Positions 41,753 through 52,689 of a DNA stretch of 64,000 nucleotides are shown here, piece by piece. Source of the DNA: Eretmocerus hayati (taxonomy: Eukaryota; Arthropoda; Insecta; Hymenoptera; Aphelinidae); the NCBI GenBank assembly GCA_029851415.1, contig CM056743.1:70834186-70898185 (forward strand). Direction: 5' to 3'. The notes below the pieces were generated by a model. It saw only the letters and a program-made list of their open reading frames with translations. It did no database searches and was not told the origin of the DNA. Both the position numbers and the translations under genes were made by a program. Position 1 is the first letter of the stretch. Each line of letters starts with the position of its first letter.

Positions 41753-43171
41753 TGTAACGTGGCGGGCATCAGCAGGGGGAAATTTCCTGAAAAGATAAAC
41801 CCACCCAACGCCACCTCATTTATTTGGGCCGGATCGGGTTAGGGCCAGGCACCCCGCGCCACGAGGGGCGGGACAGTGGGGCAAATTGGGAGCACCTGAA
41901 AATCACGAAAATATTCTGCGGACACTGTATATATATATCGTCTGGAAATAATCACTCTCCAGATTTACGAAATCATGAACGGAATTTATTGCTATTAGGA
42001 ACTCTCATTTCGAGGCACGCAGGCCAATAAACCTAGTTACAACGCCATCTGTGGCGGATCTGTGCATCTAACGTCCATAAATCGTTCAATAAACTCACAG
42101 CAAAAATATCTCGAAATTCACTTCGGAGCGAAAACGCCCATATCCACTCGTTCGAAAAATCACTGCACCACTTTGTAGCAGAAATGCCCATATACACGGT
42201 GGGCGGAGCTAACTTGAGGGGTGGGAGCTATTCCCCAGCTGGCGGGCCCGTCCCTCTCCAACTCTCCGCGCCTTCGTCTCCGGAAATTAGAATTATTACG
42301 CAAAATGGCCGCTACACCGACCCGCGTGGCCTAGCATGGCCAAAACGTGCATACAAAGATGAGCACGGGGAGTTTGAGGGACACGGTTACGACGCGATGG
42401 GTTGGCGGACAAGAAGGACACACCGCGTCGCGAGCTGGGAAATAGGCCACCCGGTAGCCCTGGACACGACTCTCCGCCCGGGGGGTTCACGATGAGGGCG
42501 GATGCACCCTGGGGAAGACGTAATGCCACTCACCGCGTAGGTCAATGTCGTCCGGAAGCTCACTGCGATAGCGCTACTGCTGCGCTGTTGCTGCTCTGCT
42601 GCTGGGGCTGCTTGATTTCGCTGCTGCTGCAGCTCTCTCTCTCTCTCTCTAGCCCAGTCCGGGTCACCCTCCAAAAGCTGGGTTTCCTGGGCGAGATGTG
42701 GTCGTGTGGGGTGGCCACGCGTCAGCACACGCTAACACAAGTCTTGGCACTAGCACTGGGTTCACCCGCACACACACGAAACGTCTTGTGCACCCGCGGC
42801 GCGATCACTGGACCCGTCCTGGGTCGCTACTCCTGGAGCACGCGGCGAATTTAAAGGCACGATCTACAGGGAGGTCTATCTAGGCCGGCAGCCATCCCAA
42901 GATTGCCGGTCGGCGATGCGTGGCGCGGCCTCCTCTAGCCCGCGCAAGCGCTGCGCCGCCCGGCTTGGTGGGCTGGAAGGTGCTGCCACCACACTGGTGG
43001 CGGGCGCCATCAGCCCATTTGAAACGTCGTTGTCGTCTTCTTCTCGTCACCTCGGGCACCTCAACCAAAAAGTATAACACACGAAAATCAGACCTTGATT
43101 TACTTTGCCCGAGGTGACGACGAGGGTTTAACGAGAGGAGACGCAAAGCGTGCTGCAACGTCCACGTTGCA
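41753..43171 (-). repeat. 5' LTR (right copy) of SAP-ORF element
   Basis: 1,419 bp matching 33110-34532 with about 30 substitutions and a shorter CT run. On the element strand a TTTAAAT (about 42846-42852) could serve as TATA box, with AATAAA near 41978 and 41819. Followed by the target duplication TAAC at 43172. Confidence 0.93.
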
Positions 43172-43175
43172 TAAC

Positions 43176-43429
43176 ACACGCATAAATTTTGTTCATAATC
43201 CTTGCCATCACCGGGACACATGCTGAAGCTACTTACACGATAGGTCTGGTTATCCCAAAGTGGGTGACAATGATGAGCATCATACGCGCGCGTCGGCACC
43301 TCCGCAACAGCACGCTGTTGCTGAGGTGTCCAATATATATAGGTATATGAGCGAGCGGCTCGGCACCTCCGCAATAGCAAGCCGTTGTAAGGTGCCTGAA
43401 GTATAGTGAGATTTGAGAGGTTGCAACAC
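43176..43429. other. Junction sequence, no gene
   Basis: About 250 bp between the LTR element and the satellite. A phrase CGGCACCTCCGCAA occurs twice (near 43294 and 43359), each followed by a self-complementary GCTGTTGC-type stem. No coding sequence. Confidence 0.5.
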
Positions 43430-46400
43430 AACCACTTGATCTAAGGTTCTGTAGAGTTTCGGGTCCATTGAAACTATTTGTAACCCACAGGGGTCTCATA
43501 ACTGCGCAGATAACTGCCCAAATGTCGATTTTGCCCTGTTTTGGGCCCTATAGCACAGGGTGCTGACTGGTAATAGAATCTCTGTGAGTCACCGATGGTA
43601 CATAATCACTTGATCTGAGGTTCTGTAGAGTTTCGGGTCCATGAGATTATCTTACACCCCACAGTGGCGTCAATACTGCGCAGATAACTGCTCGAAGCTC
43701 GATTTTGCCCTGTTTTGGGCCCCATAGCCAAGGGTGCTGACTGGTGATAGATTCTCTGTACATCACCAATGGTACATAATCACTTGATCTGAGATTCTGT
43801 ACAGTTTCGGGTCAATTGGAACATCCTACAACCCACACAGGCGTCATCACTGCGCAGATCACTGCCCAAAGGTCGATTCCGCCCTGTTTTGGGCACCATA
43901 GCCGAAGGTGCCGACTGGTAATAGAATCTCTGTGCATCAAAGATGGTACATAATCACTCGATCTGAGGTTTTGTGGAGTTTCGGGTCCATTGGATTATCT
44001 TACAACCCACAGTGGCTTCATAACTGCGCTGATATCTACTCGAAGGTCGATTTTGCCCTGTTTTGGGCCCCATAGCCGAGGGTGCTGACTGGTAATAGAA
44101 TCTCTGTGCATCAAAGATGGTACATAATCACTCGATCTGAGGTTTTGTGGAGTTTCGGGTCCATTGGATTATCTTACAACCCACAGTGGCTTCATAACTG
44201 CGCTGATATCTACTCGAAGGTCGATTTTGCCCTGTTTTGGGCCCCATAGCCGAGGGTGCTGACTGGTAATAAATTTTCTTGGGATCGGGAATAGTACGTG
44301 CCTACAAAATCGAGGATTCTGTAGAGTTTCGGGTCAATTGGAGCATCCTACAACCACAGTGGCGTCATCACTGCGCAGATAACTGCCCAAAGCTCGATCC
44401 CGCGCGGTTTTGGGCCCCATAGCCGAGGGTGCTGACTGGTAATGAATCCTCTGGGCATTCACAAAGAGACAAAACCACATAATCTGAGGTCCTGTAGAGT
44501 TTCTGGTTGATTAAAACAATATGCAACCCACAGGGGTCTCATAGCTGCGCAGATACCTGCCCGAAGCTCGATTAGGCCCTGTTTTGGGCCCCATAGCCGA
44601 GGGTGCTGACTGGTAATGAATTCTTTGGACTCCGCTAATGGTACGTGACTACATTGTAGGGGTTTCTGTAGAGATCTGGGTCAATTGGATTATCCAACAA
44701 CCACGGTGGCGTCATCACTGCGCAGATAACTGCCCAAAGCTCGATCCCGCGCGGTTTTGGGCCCCATAGCCGAGGGTGCTGACTGGTAATGAATCCTCTG
44801 GGCATTCACAAAGAGACAAAACCACATAATCTAAAGTTCTGTAGAGTTTCTGGTTGATTAAAACAATTTGCAACCCACAGGGGTCTCATAGCTGCGCAGA
44901 TACCTGCCCAAAGCTCGATTAGGCCCTGTTTTGGGCCCCATAGCCGAGGGTGCTGACTGGTAATAGAATCTCTGTGCGTCACCATTGGTACATGATCTCT
45001 CGATCGAAGGTTCTGTAGAGTTCCGGGTCCATGAGATTATCTTACAACCCACAGTGGCGTCATAACTGCGCAGATAACTGCTCGAAGCTCGATTTTGCCC
45101 TGTTTTGGGCCCCATAGCCGAGGGGACTGACTGGAAATGAATCTCCTGGGCATTGAAAATGGTACGTGACTACAAGATAGAAGATTCTGTAGAGTTTCGG
45201 GTCAATTGGAACATCCTACAACCCACAGTGGTGGCATCGCTGCGCAGATAACTGCTCAAAGGTCGATTTCACCCTGTTTTGGGCCCCATAGCCGAGGGTG
45301 CTGACTAGTGATAGATTTTCTGCGCATAACCAATGGTACATATCCAATGGACCTAAGGTTCTGTAGAGTTTCGGGTCCATTGAAACAATTTGCAACCCAG
45401 AGGTGTCTCATAACTGCGCAGATAACTGCCCAAAGTCCGATTTCGTCCTGTTTTGGGCCCCATAGCCGAGGCTGCTCACTGGTGATAGAATTTCTGTGTA
45501 TCATCAATGGTGAATCAGCACTTGGTCTAAGAATCTGTAGAGTTTCGGGTCCATTGGATTATCTTACCCCCCACAGTGGCGTCATAACTGCGCAGATAAC
45601 TGCTCGAAGCTCGATTTTGCGCTGTTTTGGGCCCCATAGCCGAGGTCGCTGACTGGTAATAGAATCTCTGTGCATCACCAATGGTACATAATCACTCGAT
45701 CTAAGGTTTTGTAGAGTTTCGGGTGCATTGGATTATCTTACCACCCACGGTGGTGTTATAACTGCGCAGATAACTGCCCAATGCTCGATCTCGCCCTGTT
45801 TTGGGCCCCATAGCCGAGGTCGCTGACTGGTCAAGAGCTCTCTGGGCATCAACAATGATACATAACCACTCCATCTAAGGTTCTGTACAGTTTCGGGTCC
45901 ATTGAAACAATTTGCAACCCACAGGTGTCCCATAACTGCGCAGATAACTGCTCAAAGCTCGATTTCGCCCTGTTCTGGGCCCGATAGCCGAGGGTTCTGA
46001 CTGGTAATGAATTCTCTGGGCATCATCAATGAGTTACAATCACTCCATCTGAGGTTTTGTAGATTTTCGGGTCCATTAGATTATCTTACCCCCCACAGTG
46101 GCGTCATAACTGCGCAGATAACTGCTCGAAGCTCAATTCCGCCCTGTTTTAGGCCCCATAGCCGAGGTCGCTGACTGGTAATAGAATCTCTGTGCATCAC
46201 CAATGGTACATTATCACTTGATCTAAGGTTTTGTAGAGTTTCGGGTGCATTAGATTATCTTACCACCCACGGTGGCGTCATAACTGCGCAGATAACTGCC
46301 CAAAGCTCGATCCCCCCTGTTTTGGGCCCAATAGCCGAGGGTGCTGACTGGTTACACAACCACTTGATCTGAGGTTCTGTAGAGTTTCGGGTCAATTGGA

Positions 46401-46990
46401 ACATCCTACAACCCACAGTGGCGTCATCACTGCGCAGATAACTGCCCAAAGCTCGATTTCGCCCTGTTGTGGGCCCCATAGCCGGGGGTGCTGACTGGTA
46501 ATAAATTTTCTGGGCATCACCACTGATACACAACCACTCGATCTGAGGTTCTGTAGAGTTTCGGGTCAATTGGATTATCCTACAACCCACAGTGGCGTCA
46601 CCACTTCGCAGATAACTGCTCAAAGGTCGATTTCACCCTGTTTTGGGCCTCATAGCCGAGGGTGCTGTCTGGTCATCAATGTTCTGCGCATCACCAATGG
46701 TACATAACTTCTTGAGTTGATGTTCTGTAGAGTTTTGGATTCATTGGAACCTTTTACAACTCGAAAAGGCGTCATAACTGCGCGGAACATGCTCAAAGCT
46801 GGATTCCGTCCTGTTTTGGGCCCCATAGCCGAGGGTGCTGGCTGGTAATAACTTTTCCGATCCCAGTCGATGGTACCCTATCACTTGATCTGAGGTTTTT
46901 CAGAGTTCCGGGTCCTTTGGGACTCTCTTCACCCCCTCGTGACGTCTCGACTGCGACTATAATGACTCTAAGCAGGGTCCCCCCTGTTCT
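43430..46990. repeat. ~175-bp satellite array, left
   Basis: About 20 tandem units of 172-176 bp. Each contains GTTCTGTAGAGTTTCGGGTC, GCGTCATAACTGCGCAGATA, CTGTTTTGGGCCCCATAGCC and GAGGGTGCTGACTGGTAAT. Two neighbours (about 43930-44105 and 44106-44280) are nearly identical, and a ~350-bp two-unit block recurs at about 44340 and 44690, showing recent local duplication. Units near 46,700-47,000 are divergent and mark an array edge. Frames across the array are artefacts. Confidence 0.95.
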
Positions 46991-47623
46991 GGTTCCCATG
47001 ATCGAGTTGGCTGATTCTATATCGATCCCCTATCATCTACGAAGACTCATGTGTATCCAGCTTATCGTCAGACAGGTCTCCGAATGCGATTGAATTATTT
47101 CAATCGCATGTTATTGTACAGAGGTAGCTCAGCCTATCTTATATTCCTCATCTTACCCCGCTCCAGCTCTCGTCCAGCCTCAGGCCTAAATATCGGTTTC
47201 CTCTTGTCCTCGGGACTATCTCGACTATACCTTTCGGGAGATATAAAAAAGTAATAAAATCCCTCGTAGTTTTGAGTGTCCTCGACTCTTTGCCTGTATA
47301 TGGTGTTCGCTATCGTAAGCTTACGCTAGCGAAAACCATCATATTTCAGCTGAATCATATCACACGCATATCTTGAGGACATATTTCGAGAGTAATAAAA
47401 AAGTCATAAAAAATGAGCTATTGCACATTCCCGTACGATCTTCCCCCGGCCACGTGTTCGCTAGCGTAAGCTTCCGCTAGCGAAACCTCTCGTATCTCGA
47501 GCCCATGACCGGTGATAAATTTTTCTCTTTGGTAATAAATCAGTAATGAAAAAGTTATGAAAAGTGAAATTGGTTTGGGACCGACGTGTGAGTTAGTGTT
47601 CGCTAGCTTCAGGTACCCGTGAA
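46991..47623. repeat. Array-edge segment with palindromes, copy 1
   Basis: This non-satellite sequence following the array recurs after the second array (55691-55910 plus 57637-58066), with homology ending at GCTTCAGGTACCC in both. It contains two ~157-bp sub-repeats, each centred on a palindrome with the core CGTAAGCTTACG. Repeated AATAAA/AGTAATAAA phrases follow each palindrome. Confidence 0.85.
47300..47339. repeat. 40-bp palindrome, two mismatched pairs
   Basis: Left half ATGGTGTTCGCTATCGTAAG; its reverse complement differs from the right half at only two of 20 positions. Related palindromes occur at about 47456-47486, 57745-57776 and 57897-57928. A cruciform or an LTR/TIR-type end signal is possible. 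Confidence 0.85.
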
Positions 47624-47668
47624 GATAAAGGTTCAGGGGCGAATCGAAAATCTTCCTCGACCACACAT

Positions 47669-49486
47669 TTGACGGTTACAACATGTCTAAATTCGGTAGA
47701 CAATTCGGGTTTTGTGCTTTTGCCTACAGCAGTAGTAAAGCTAATATCAGCTGACAGCTTTGAATATTATTTCACAGCTCTAGTCGATCACTGCTTGCAA
47801 TCCTCTTTCATTACGGAGAATGCTTGCCAAAAACTAGGAATCAAAAGGGTGAGATCTAAGGTTCAAATCAAAGGAGTTGGCGATCTCAACACTCGTTCTT
47901 CGAGGGGTTTAGCTAATTTTACAAGGTTTCCCCGATTTTCATCTGATTTCAGTTGCGAGGTGCAGACTTTCATAATTCCCAAGGTTTCTGGCTATAAAGC
48001 TCCAATGCCGGCGGGTGTGGATAAATGGGATCATCTCAAAGAGCTAGTTTTAGCTGATCCTAATTTTCTAAAAACAAGATCAATCGATATTTTGCTCGGT
48101 GCCAAAGTTCACGCTCAGATTGTACTTGATGGCGGGGAAAAGGCAAACTTTGATCTTTCTAATCAACCTATCGCTACAAATACTGAGTTGGGTTGGATAG
48201 TTCCTTCTAGCGTCGGTCAAAATTCGGAATCTTCTTCATCTCACTTCCATTTAGTCGATAATACGGTCGGAGAAAAGCCCTCCGAGGACGACCTCAAATG
48301 TGGAAAACATTTTCGAAAAACCCATTATCAAGACTCGAGCGGTGGATATGTGGTTCGGTTGCCAGTAAAGCAAGATTTGATCGGAAGTTTGAATTTCAAT
48401 CTCGGTGAATCTTACAAATCCGCTCTTCAAACTCTGTATGCAATGGAACGGGAATTTTTGAAAAATTCGGATTTTGAGGCAAAATACAAGACATTCATGC
48501 TAGAGTATGAACAACTCTCGCATATGGAAAAGGCTTCAAACTTGTCGGTCGAGGAGAAAAATCGAGTGTACGTTCTCACTCATCATGGAGTCCTCCAAGG
48601 CTCTAAAAAGTTACGAACGGTCTTCAATGGTTCAAATATAATCCACGGAATATCTTTGAATGATTTTCTCTACACGGAAGAGAACTTGCTCCCAGAGTTG
48701 ATTTATCTGATCTTAAAATGGCATCGCTATGAATTCGTGTTTGTAGCTGACATTGAGAAAATGTACCGGCAAGTATTGGTGGATCCACGAGATCGCCATT
48801 TGCGAACGATTTTGTGGAGAAAAAATTCAGATTCAGAAATTTTACTATATTTTCTCAAAACAATAACTTATGGTTTGAAATGTACACCATACCTAGCTAT
48901 TCGAGTACTAAGACAATTAGCTGAGGATCACAGTCATATCTTCATTCTGGCTATTAAAATCATCGAGGATGAATCATACATGGATGATTTCATGTCGGGG
49001 GGGAAAAACATTGAGTGAAGCTCTAGAGAAACAGAATCAGCTGATCGGGATTCTCAAGGTGGGCGGTTTTGAGCTGAGAAAATGGGCAGCTAATGATGCG
49101 CGATTGATAAAGAAAATCTCTATTGATCATAGGATTCACGGCTCAACGACTTTCGATTCGGATGAGTGTACTCCTATATTGGGTCTTTCTTGGTCACCGA
49201 GAGATGATTATTTTCATTTTAAAATCAAGCCTCAAGTGTTCGACAGTCGGAAATTGACTAAAAGATCCGTCTTGTCACTTACGGCAAAAATCTTTGACCC
49301 TTTGGGATGGTTAGCTCCTGTAGTAATTTGGGCGAAAACATTTATGCAATCTCTTTGGCTGTTGAAGTGCAATTGAGACGATGTGCTACCCGAAGAATAT
49401 CCAGAAAAGTGGTCTGATTGGTATGAAAAGCTAATGAGTTTGGAAGAAATCAAAATTCCTTGATGGATAGGTTATTCGAGCCAGGG
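47669..49486 (+). pseudogene. pol: BEL/Pao pol: protease-RT part, frameshifted
   Basis: Frame 47669-49018 encodes ~449 codons. The protease-like start has DHC where BEL proteases have a D-x-G triad, so a key residue is missing. Next come the BEL-specific LLGAKVHAQIVLDGG and TELGWIV motifs, then the reverse transcriptase (LRTVFNGSN, VFVADIEKMYRQV, SYMDDFMSGG). A shift in a G7A5 run near 49000-49011 moves coding to the next frame, which continues through WAANDARL and DPLGWLAPV with in-frame TGA stops at 49374-49376 and 49461-49463. Gag and the 5' LTR are absent. The assignment to BEL/Pao, not Ty3/gypsy, rests on the YMDD context and the DPLGWLAPV motif. Confidence 0.88.
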
Positions 49487-49487
49487 G

Positions 49488-51620
49488 TTGACTATAGAAC
49501 TGCATGGGTTTGCAGATGCTTCCTCTGAAGCGTACGGGGCTGTGATTTATTTGAGATTGATCAGAATCGGTGAAGTTGTTGTTCCATTGCAGTGTGCCAA
49601 ATCAAAGGTAGCGCCAGTCAAGACAGTTAGCATACCTCGACTAGAGCTTTGTGCGGCGTTATTGTTAAAGAAACTGGCTGATCACTTCTTGAAAATTATG
49701 CCTATTAAAACAGTAGCAATTTATTTATGGTCAGATTCGAAAGATGTTTTGTTTTGGATCAGAGCCTTGCCTAATCGGTGGCATATATTTGTGGCAAATA
49801 GATGTTCGCAAATGCAAGAATTGCTTCCTAAGGCACATTGGCATCATGTCAGATCAAAAGATAACCCAGCGGATGTGGTTTCTCGAGGTTTGAGTCCTGA
49901 AAGTTTATCTTCATTCGAACTTTGGTGGAAAGGTCCCGCGTTTCTCACAGAGTCATGTGATCCGTGGACCACTGAGGCTGAGAATCTGATAGTTAATCCT
50001 CTTGAAGAGAAAACTTCTTCTCACGCCATCACGGCGAGTCAGTGTCGGGATTTCATGACTCAAAATGATCTTGTGAACAGGTATTTTACAGTTTCCAAAC
50101 TGTTGCGAATCACGGCTCTCTGTCTTCGTTTTTTGACGAAGCTGAGTCTTCGTACGAATGAGAAAAAGAAGGGGAAAATCCAATTCCTGAAGCTGGAATT
50201 CATCGACTTGGACGCGTTCTCAGGCGGTTTGCTAAATACACCAGAGCTGAAGAACTCTGAATTATCATGGATCTATCTTGAGCGAAGGCATAGCTCTGGT
50301 GACTGTTTCAGGTGCCTCGAGATGAGCAAAGAAATCAAGGATACCAATTTATTGAAATTAAGACCTTTTCTAGATCGAGGGCTACTCAGAGTGGGCGGTA
50401 GACTCCGTCATGCCTTGTTGGACTATCCGGCCAAATATCCTCTAATTCTACCCTGCAGGAGCTCGTTAACAGAACTGCTTGTGAGAAGAGCTCATTTGGA
50501 TTCTCTACACGGCGGTGCGCAGCTCACGTTGGCCAGTCTCAGGAATCAGTACTGGATTCTCAAAGGTCGACAAGCGGTAGAAGTTCTGATCAACGAGTGC
50601 ACGGTATGTTTACGATATTCAGCTTAAATGTCAACCCAATTGATGGGAGATCTTCCTAAGGTGAGAGTCACACCTGCTCATCCCTTTGAGCACTCGAGAG
50701 TGGACTTTTTAGGTCCATTTAAAATTCGGTTGTCTAAAAATCGAGGTCGTGGTACGATGAAAGCTTATGGTTGCATTTTCATCTGTCTTAGCACAAGAGC
50801 TATACACTTGGAGGCCGTAGAGAATTATTCTAGTCCTACGTTCATGGCTGCATTCAAGCGGTTCGATGCAAGACGTGGCCATTACAGGAAGTAGGAGTGC
50901 GACAATGGACTCAATTTCGTTGGTGCAGATGCTGAACTACAACGTCGTTTTGGTGGAGCTTCTACGGAATTCAAGGACATAGCTGTGGAGCTGAGCAACG
51001 TGAAGACTGAGTTCATATTCAACTCACCTGCGGCACCACACTTCGGAGGGATTTGGGAGGCTGCGGTCGAATCAGGCAAACATCATTTGAAAAGGATAGT
51101 TGGTGACCATGTTCTTACTTCTGTAGAAATGTCCACTTTGTTATCTGAAATTGAGGCCTGTCTGAATTCAAGGCCTATTGCCCCTTTGAGAGATGATCCG
51201 TCTGCATTGTCTGCGCTGACACCCGCGCATTTTTTCATACAGGAACTATCATTTATAATTCCAGAACCCACCGTTCCGTCGAAGCACATTTCAGTCAACA
51301 ATAGATGGAGGTGGATGACTCGAATGGCCCAGAAATTCTGGGAAACATGGTCCAGTGGATATCTACAAGCTCTGCAAGAGAGACATAAGCGATCAAGGCC
51401 TTCTAGAGCTTATCGATTGGGTAATGTGGTGTTGCTTCGCGACGATTGCAGACCTCCGGTTGTCTGGCCCTTAGCAGTAGTCACCGCAGTATTCCCTGGT
51501 CATGATGGCAGAATCCGAGTTGTAGACGTTCGCACTGCTTTATTAACATTCCGACGACCGATTGTCAAGCTTGTGTTTCTTGTTCCGGAAACTTCAGAAG
51601 AAGGAAGTGATGAGAGTTGA
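49488..51620 (+). pseudogene. pol: BEL/Pao pol: RNase H-integrase part, two stops
   Basis: The same frame as the 3' part of the upstream reverse transcriptase. RNase H begins with HGFADASSEAYGAVIYL; the zinc-binding part has RRAHLDSLHGGAQLT and ECTVC. A TAA at 50625-50627 and a TAG at 50892-50894 interrupt the integrase. The catalytic Asp of VDFLGPF, Asp of ECDNGLNF and Glu of FGGIWEAAVESGK are all present. The C-terminal domain ends at 51620. With upstream damage the pol has four in-frame stops and one frameshift, so it is dead, although motif preservation suggests moderate age. Confidence 0.9.
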
Positions 51621-52648
51621 ACTTTCGTGGATTGGACAACTAGTGATTTAGTGTCAAGATTGAAGTCTCTTCGAGTCTGCGGTAAACTCAATTCCACTTA
51701 TCAGTGAAAGTAGAGTCATTTTTCAAGTAGTATGGGTGTCTTATCAACTCAAAAGCACTAAGGAAGTTAGTGTCTGGCGTGTAAGAAAGCACAATACGAG
51801 AATTAGAGTCAATTGCGCGGTTGCCAAGGGCGTTCATATCCCAAGGGAATGAACATTCCACCATTCGGGACTCGATCCCGGGTGGCCGGGACTTAGTATA
51901 TCTTTAAACCTGATGGTGAAATGATTTAACCAAAACTCTGGCTTCATTCTTCTATTTTTTCGTTGTATTTCTAACAATTCAAGTTGATTGAATGATTTTT
52001 CTTTGATGATTCAGCTAAATCATTCCATTGTAAATAGCGTTTCGGATTATGGTTCTGCTTATGGACCTAAGTGATTTTATTTTGATCTGTTTCTTTGGTT
52101 ATCTATTTCACGAGAAAGGGAATGGACTTTTACTGAATCTTCTTAGATTTTGTTTTTGGAGATTCTACAATTTGTTATTAGTTAATTAACAGCCATACGG
52201 TTTCGCATTGATTTTTTTTCGATTTCAGTTGGGAATCGAACTGTTAGGTACATCTATTACGATTTTTGGAATTCTTCATCCAAATAGTTTTTCGAGCCTA
52301 CTGCTCTTTGTCATCAACTTCCAATTTGGATATGACACCCTTCGATTGTATTCTCTTAGGTTCGCGTCCTTTTTTGATGCATTGATGTACAATGAAATTA
52401 CCTAAGTTATCGATATATACATTATCGATTTTTTCAATAGTTTTGAATCGAGGTGGGCGGTATATTCAGTTTCATTACGATCTATTGTGAACGAATTGAA
52501 TTCTCGCGTGCATCCGCTGTTTTGTGTTCCCGCCCGAACCCCGCGCCGTCGCGTTCGTCGCCTTCCGCGGCTCTCGCCAGTTCCTGTCCAGCAGCCGACC
52601 GCACCACCTCGCTCAATATGTAATGAGCCCTTTTGCTTGGAATTTAAT
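51621..52648. other. 3' remnant of BEL element and spacer, no gene
   Basis: About 1 kb after integrase. A short inverted repeat GTTCAT...ATGAAC is at about 51832-51854, followed by a GC-rich CGGGACTCGATCCCGGG stretch that looks like a tRNA T-arm but has no cloverleaf around it. A GC-rich patch lies at 52515-52612. No LTR pair could be recognised. Confidence 0.5.
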
Positions 52649-52673
52649 ATAGTTTAATTGTTTATTAAACTAT
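52649..52673. repeat. Short perfect hairpin at array junction
   Basis: ATAGTTTAAT, five-base loop TGTTT, then ATTAAACTAT. It sits 15-20 bp before the first unit of the right satellite array. Confidence 0.8.
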
Positions 52674-52689
52674 GGTCTCAAAGTTATTC

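Larger units (their letters stand above)
33110..43171 (-). mobile_element. Complete pol-less LTR element with SAP-like ORF
   Basis: Direct repeats at 33110-34532 and 41753-43171 begin TG and end CA and are flanked by the 4-bp duplication TAAC (33106-33109 and 43172-43175). A perfect primer-site-like sequence abuts the right LTR on the minus strand and a purine tract abuts the left one, so the element reads leftward. The interior (7.2 kb) has one long ORF (38464-40176), a 122-bp minisatellite in the leader, and a long 3' region full of short quasi-palindromes. No protease, reverse transcriptase or integrase was found. LTR divergence by eye is about 30 differences in 1,420 bp, older than the 11.3-kb element. 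Confidence 0.9.

Noticed and set aside
44858..46999. Several 65-122-residue minus-strand frames with repeated MGPKTG phrases
   Set aside because: Translations of the 175-bp satellite unit, whose period leaves some frames open; no coding signal.
51870..51900. tRNA-like T-arm (CGGGACTCGATCCCG)
   Set aside because: No acceptor stem, D-arm or anticodon arm could be assembled around it.
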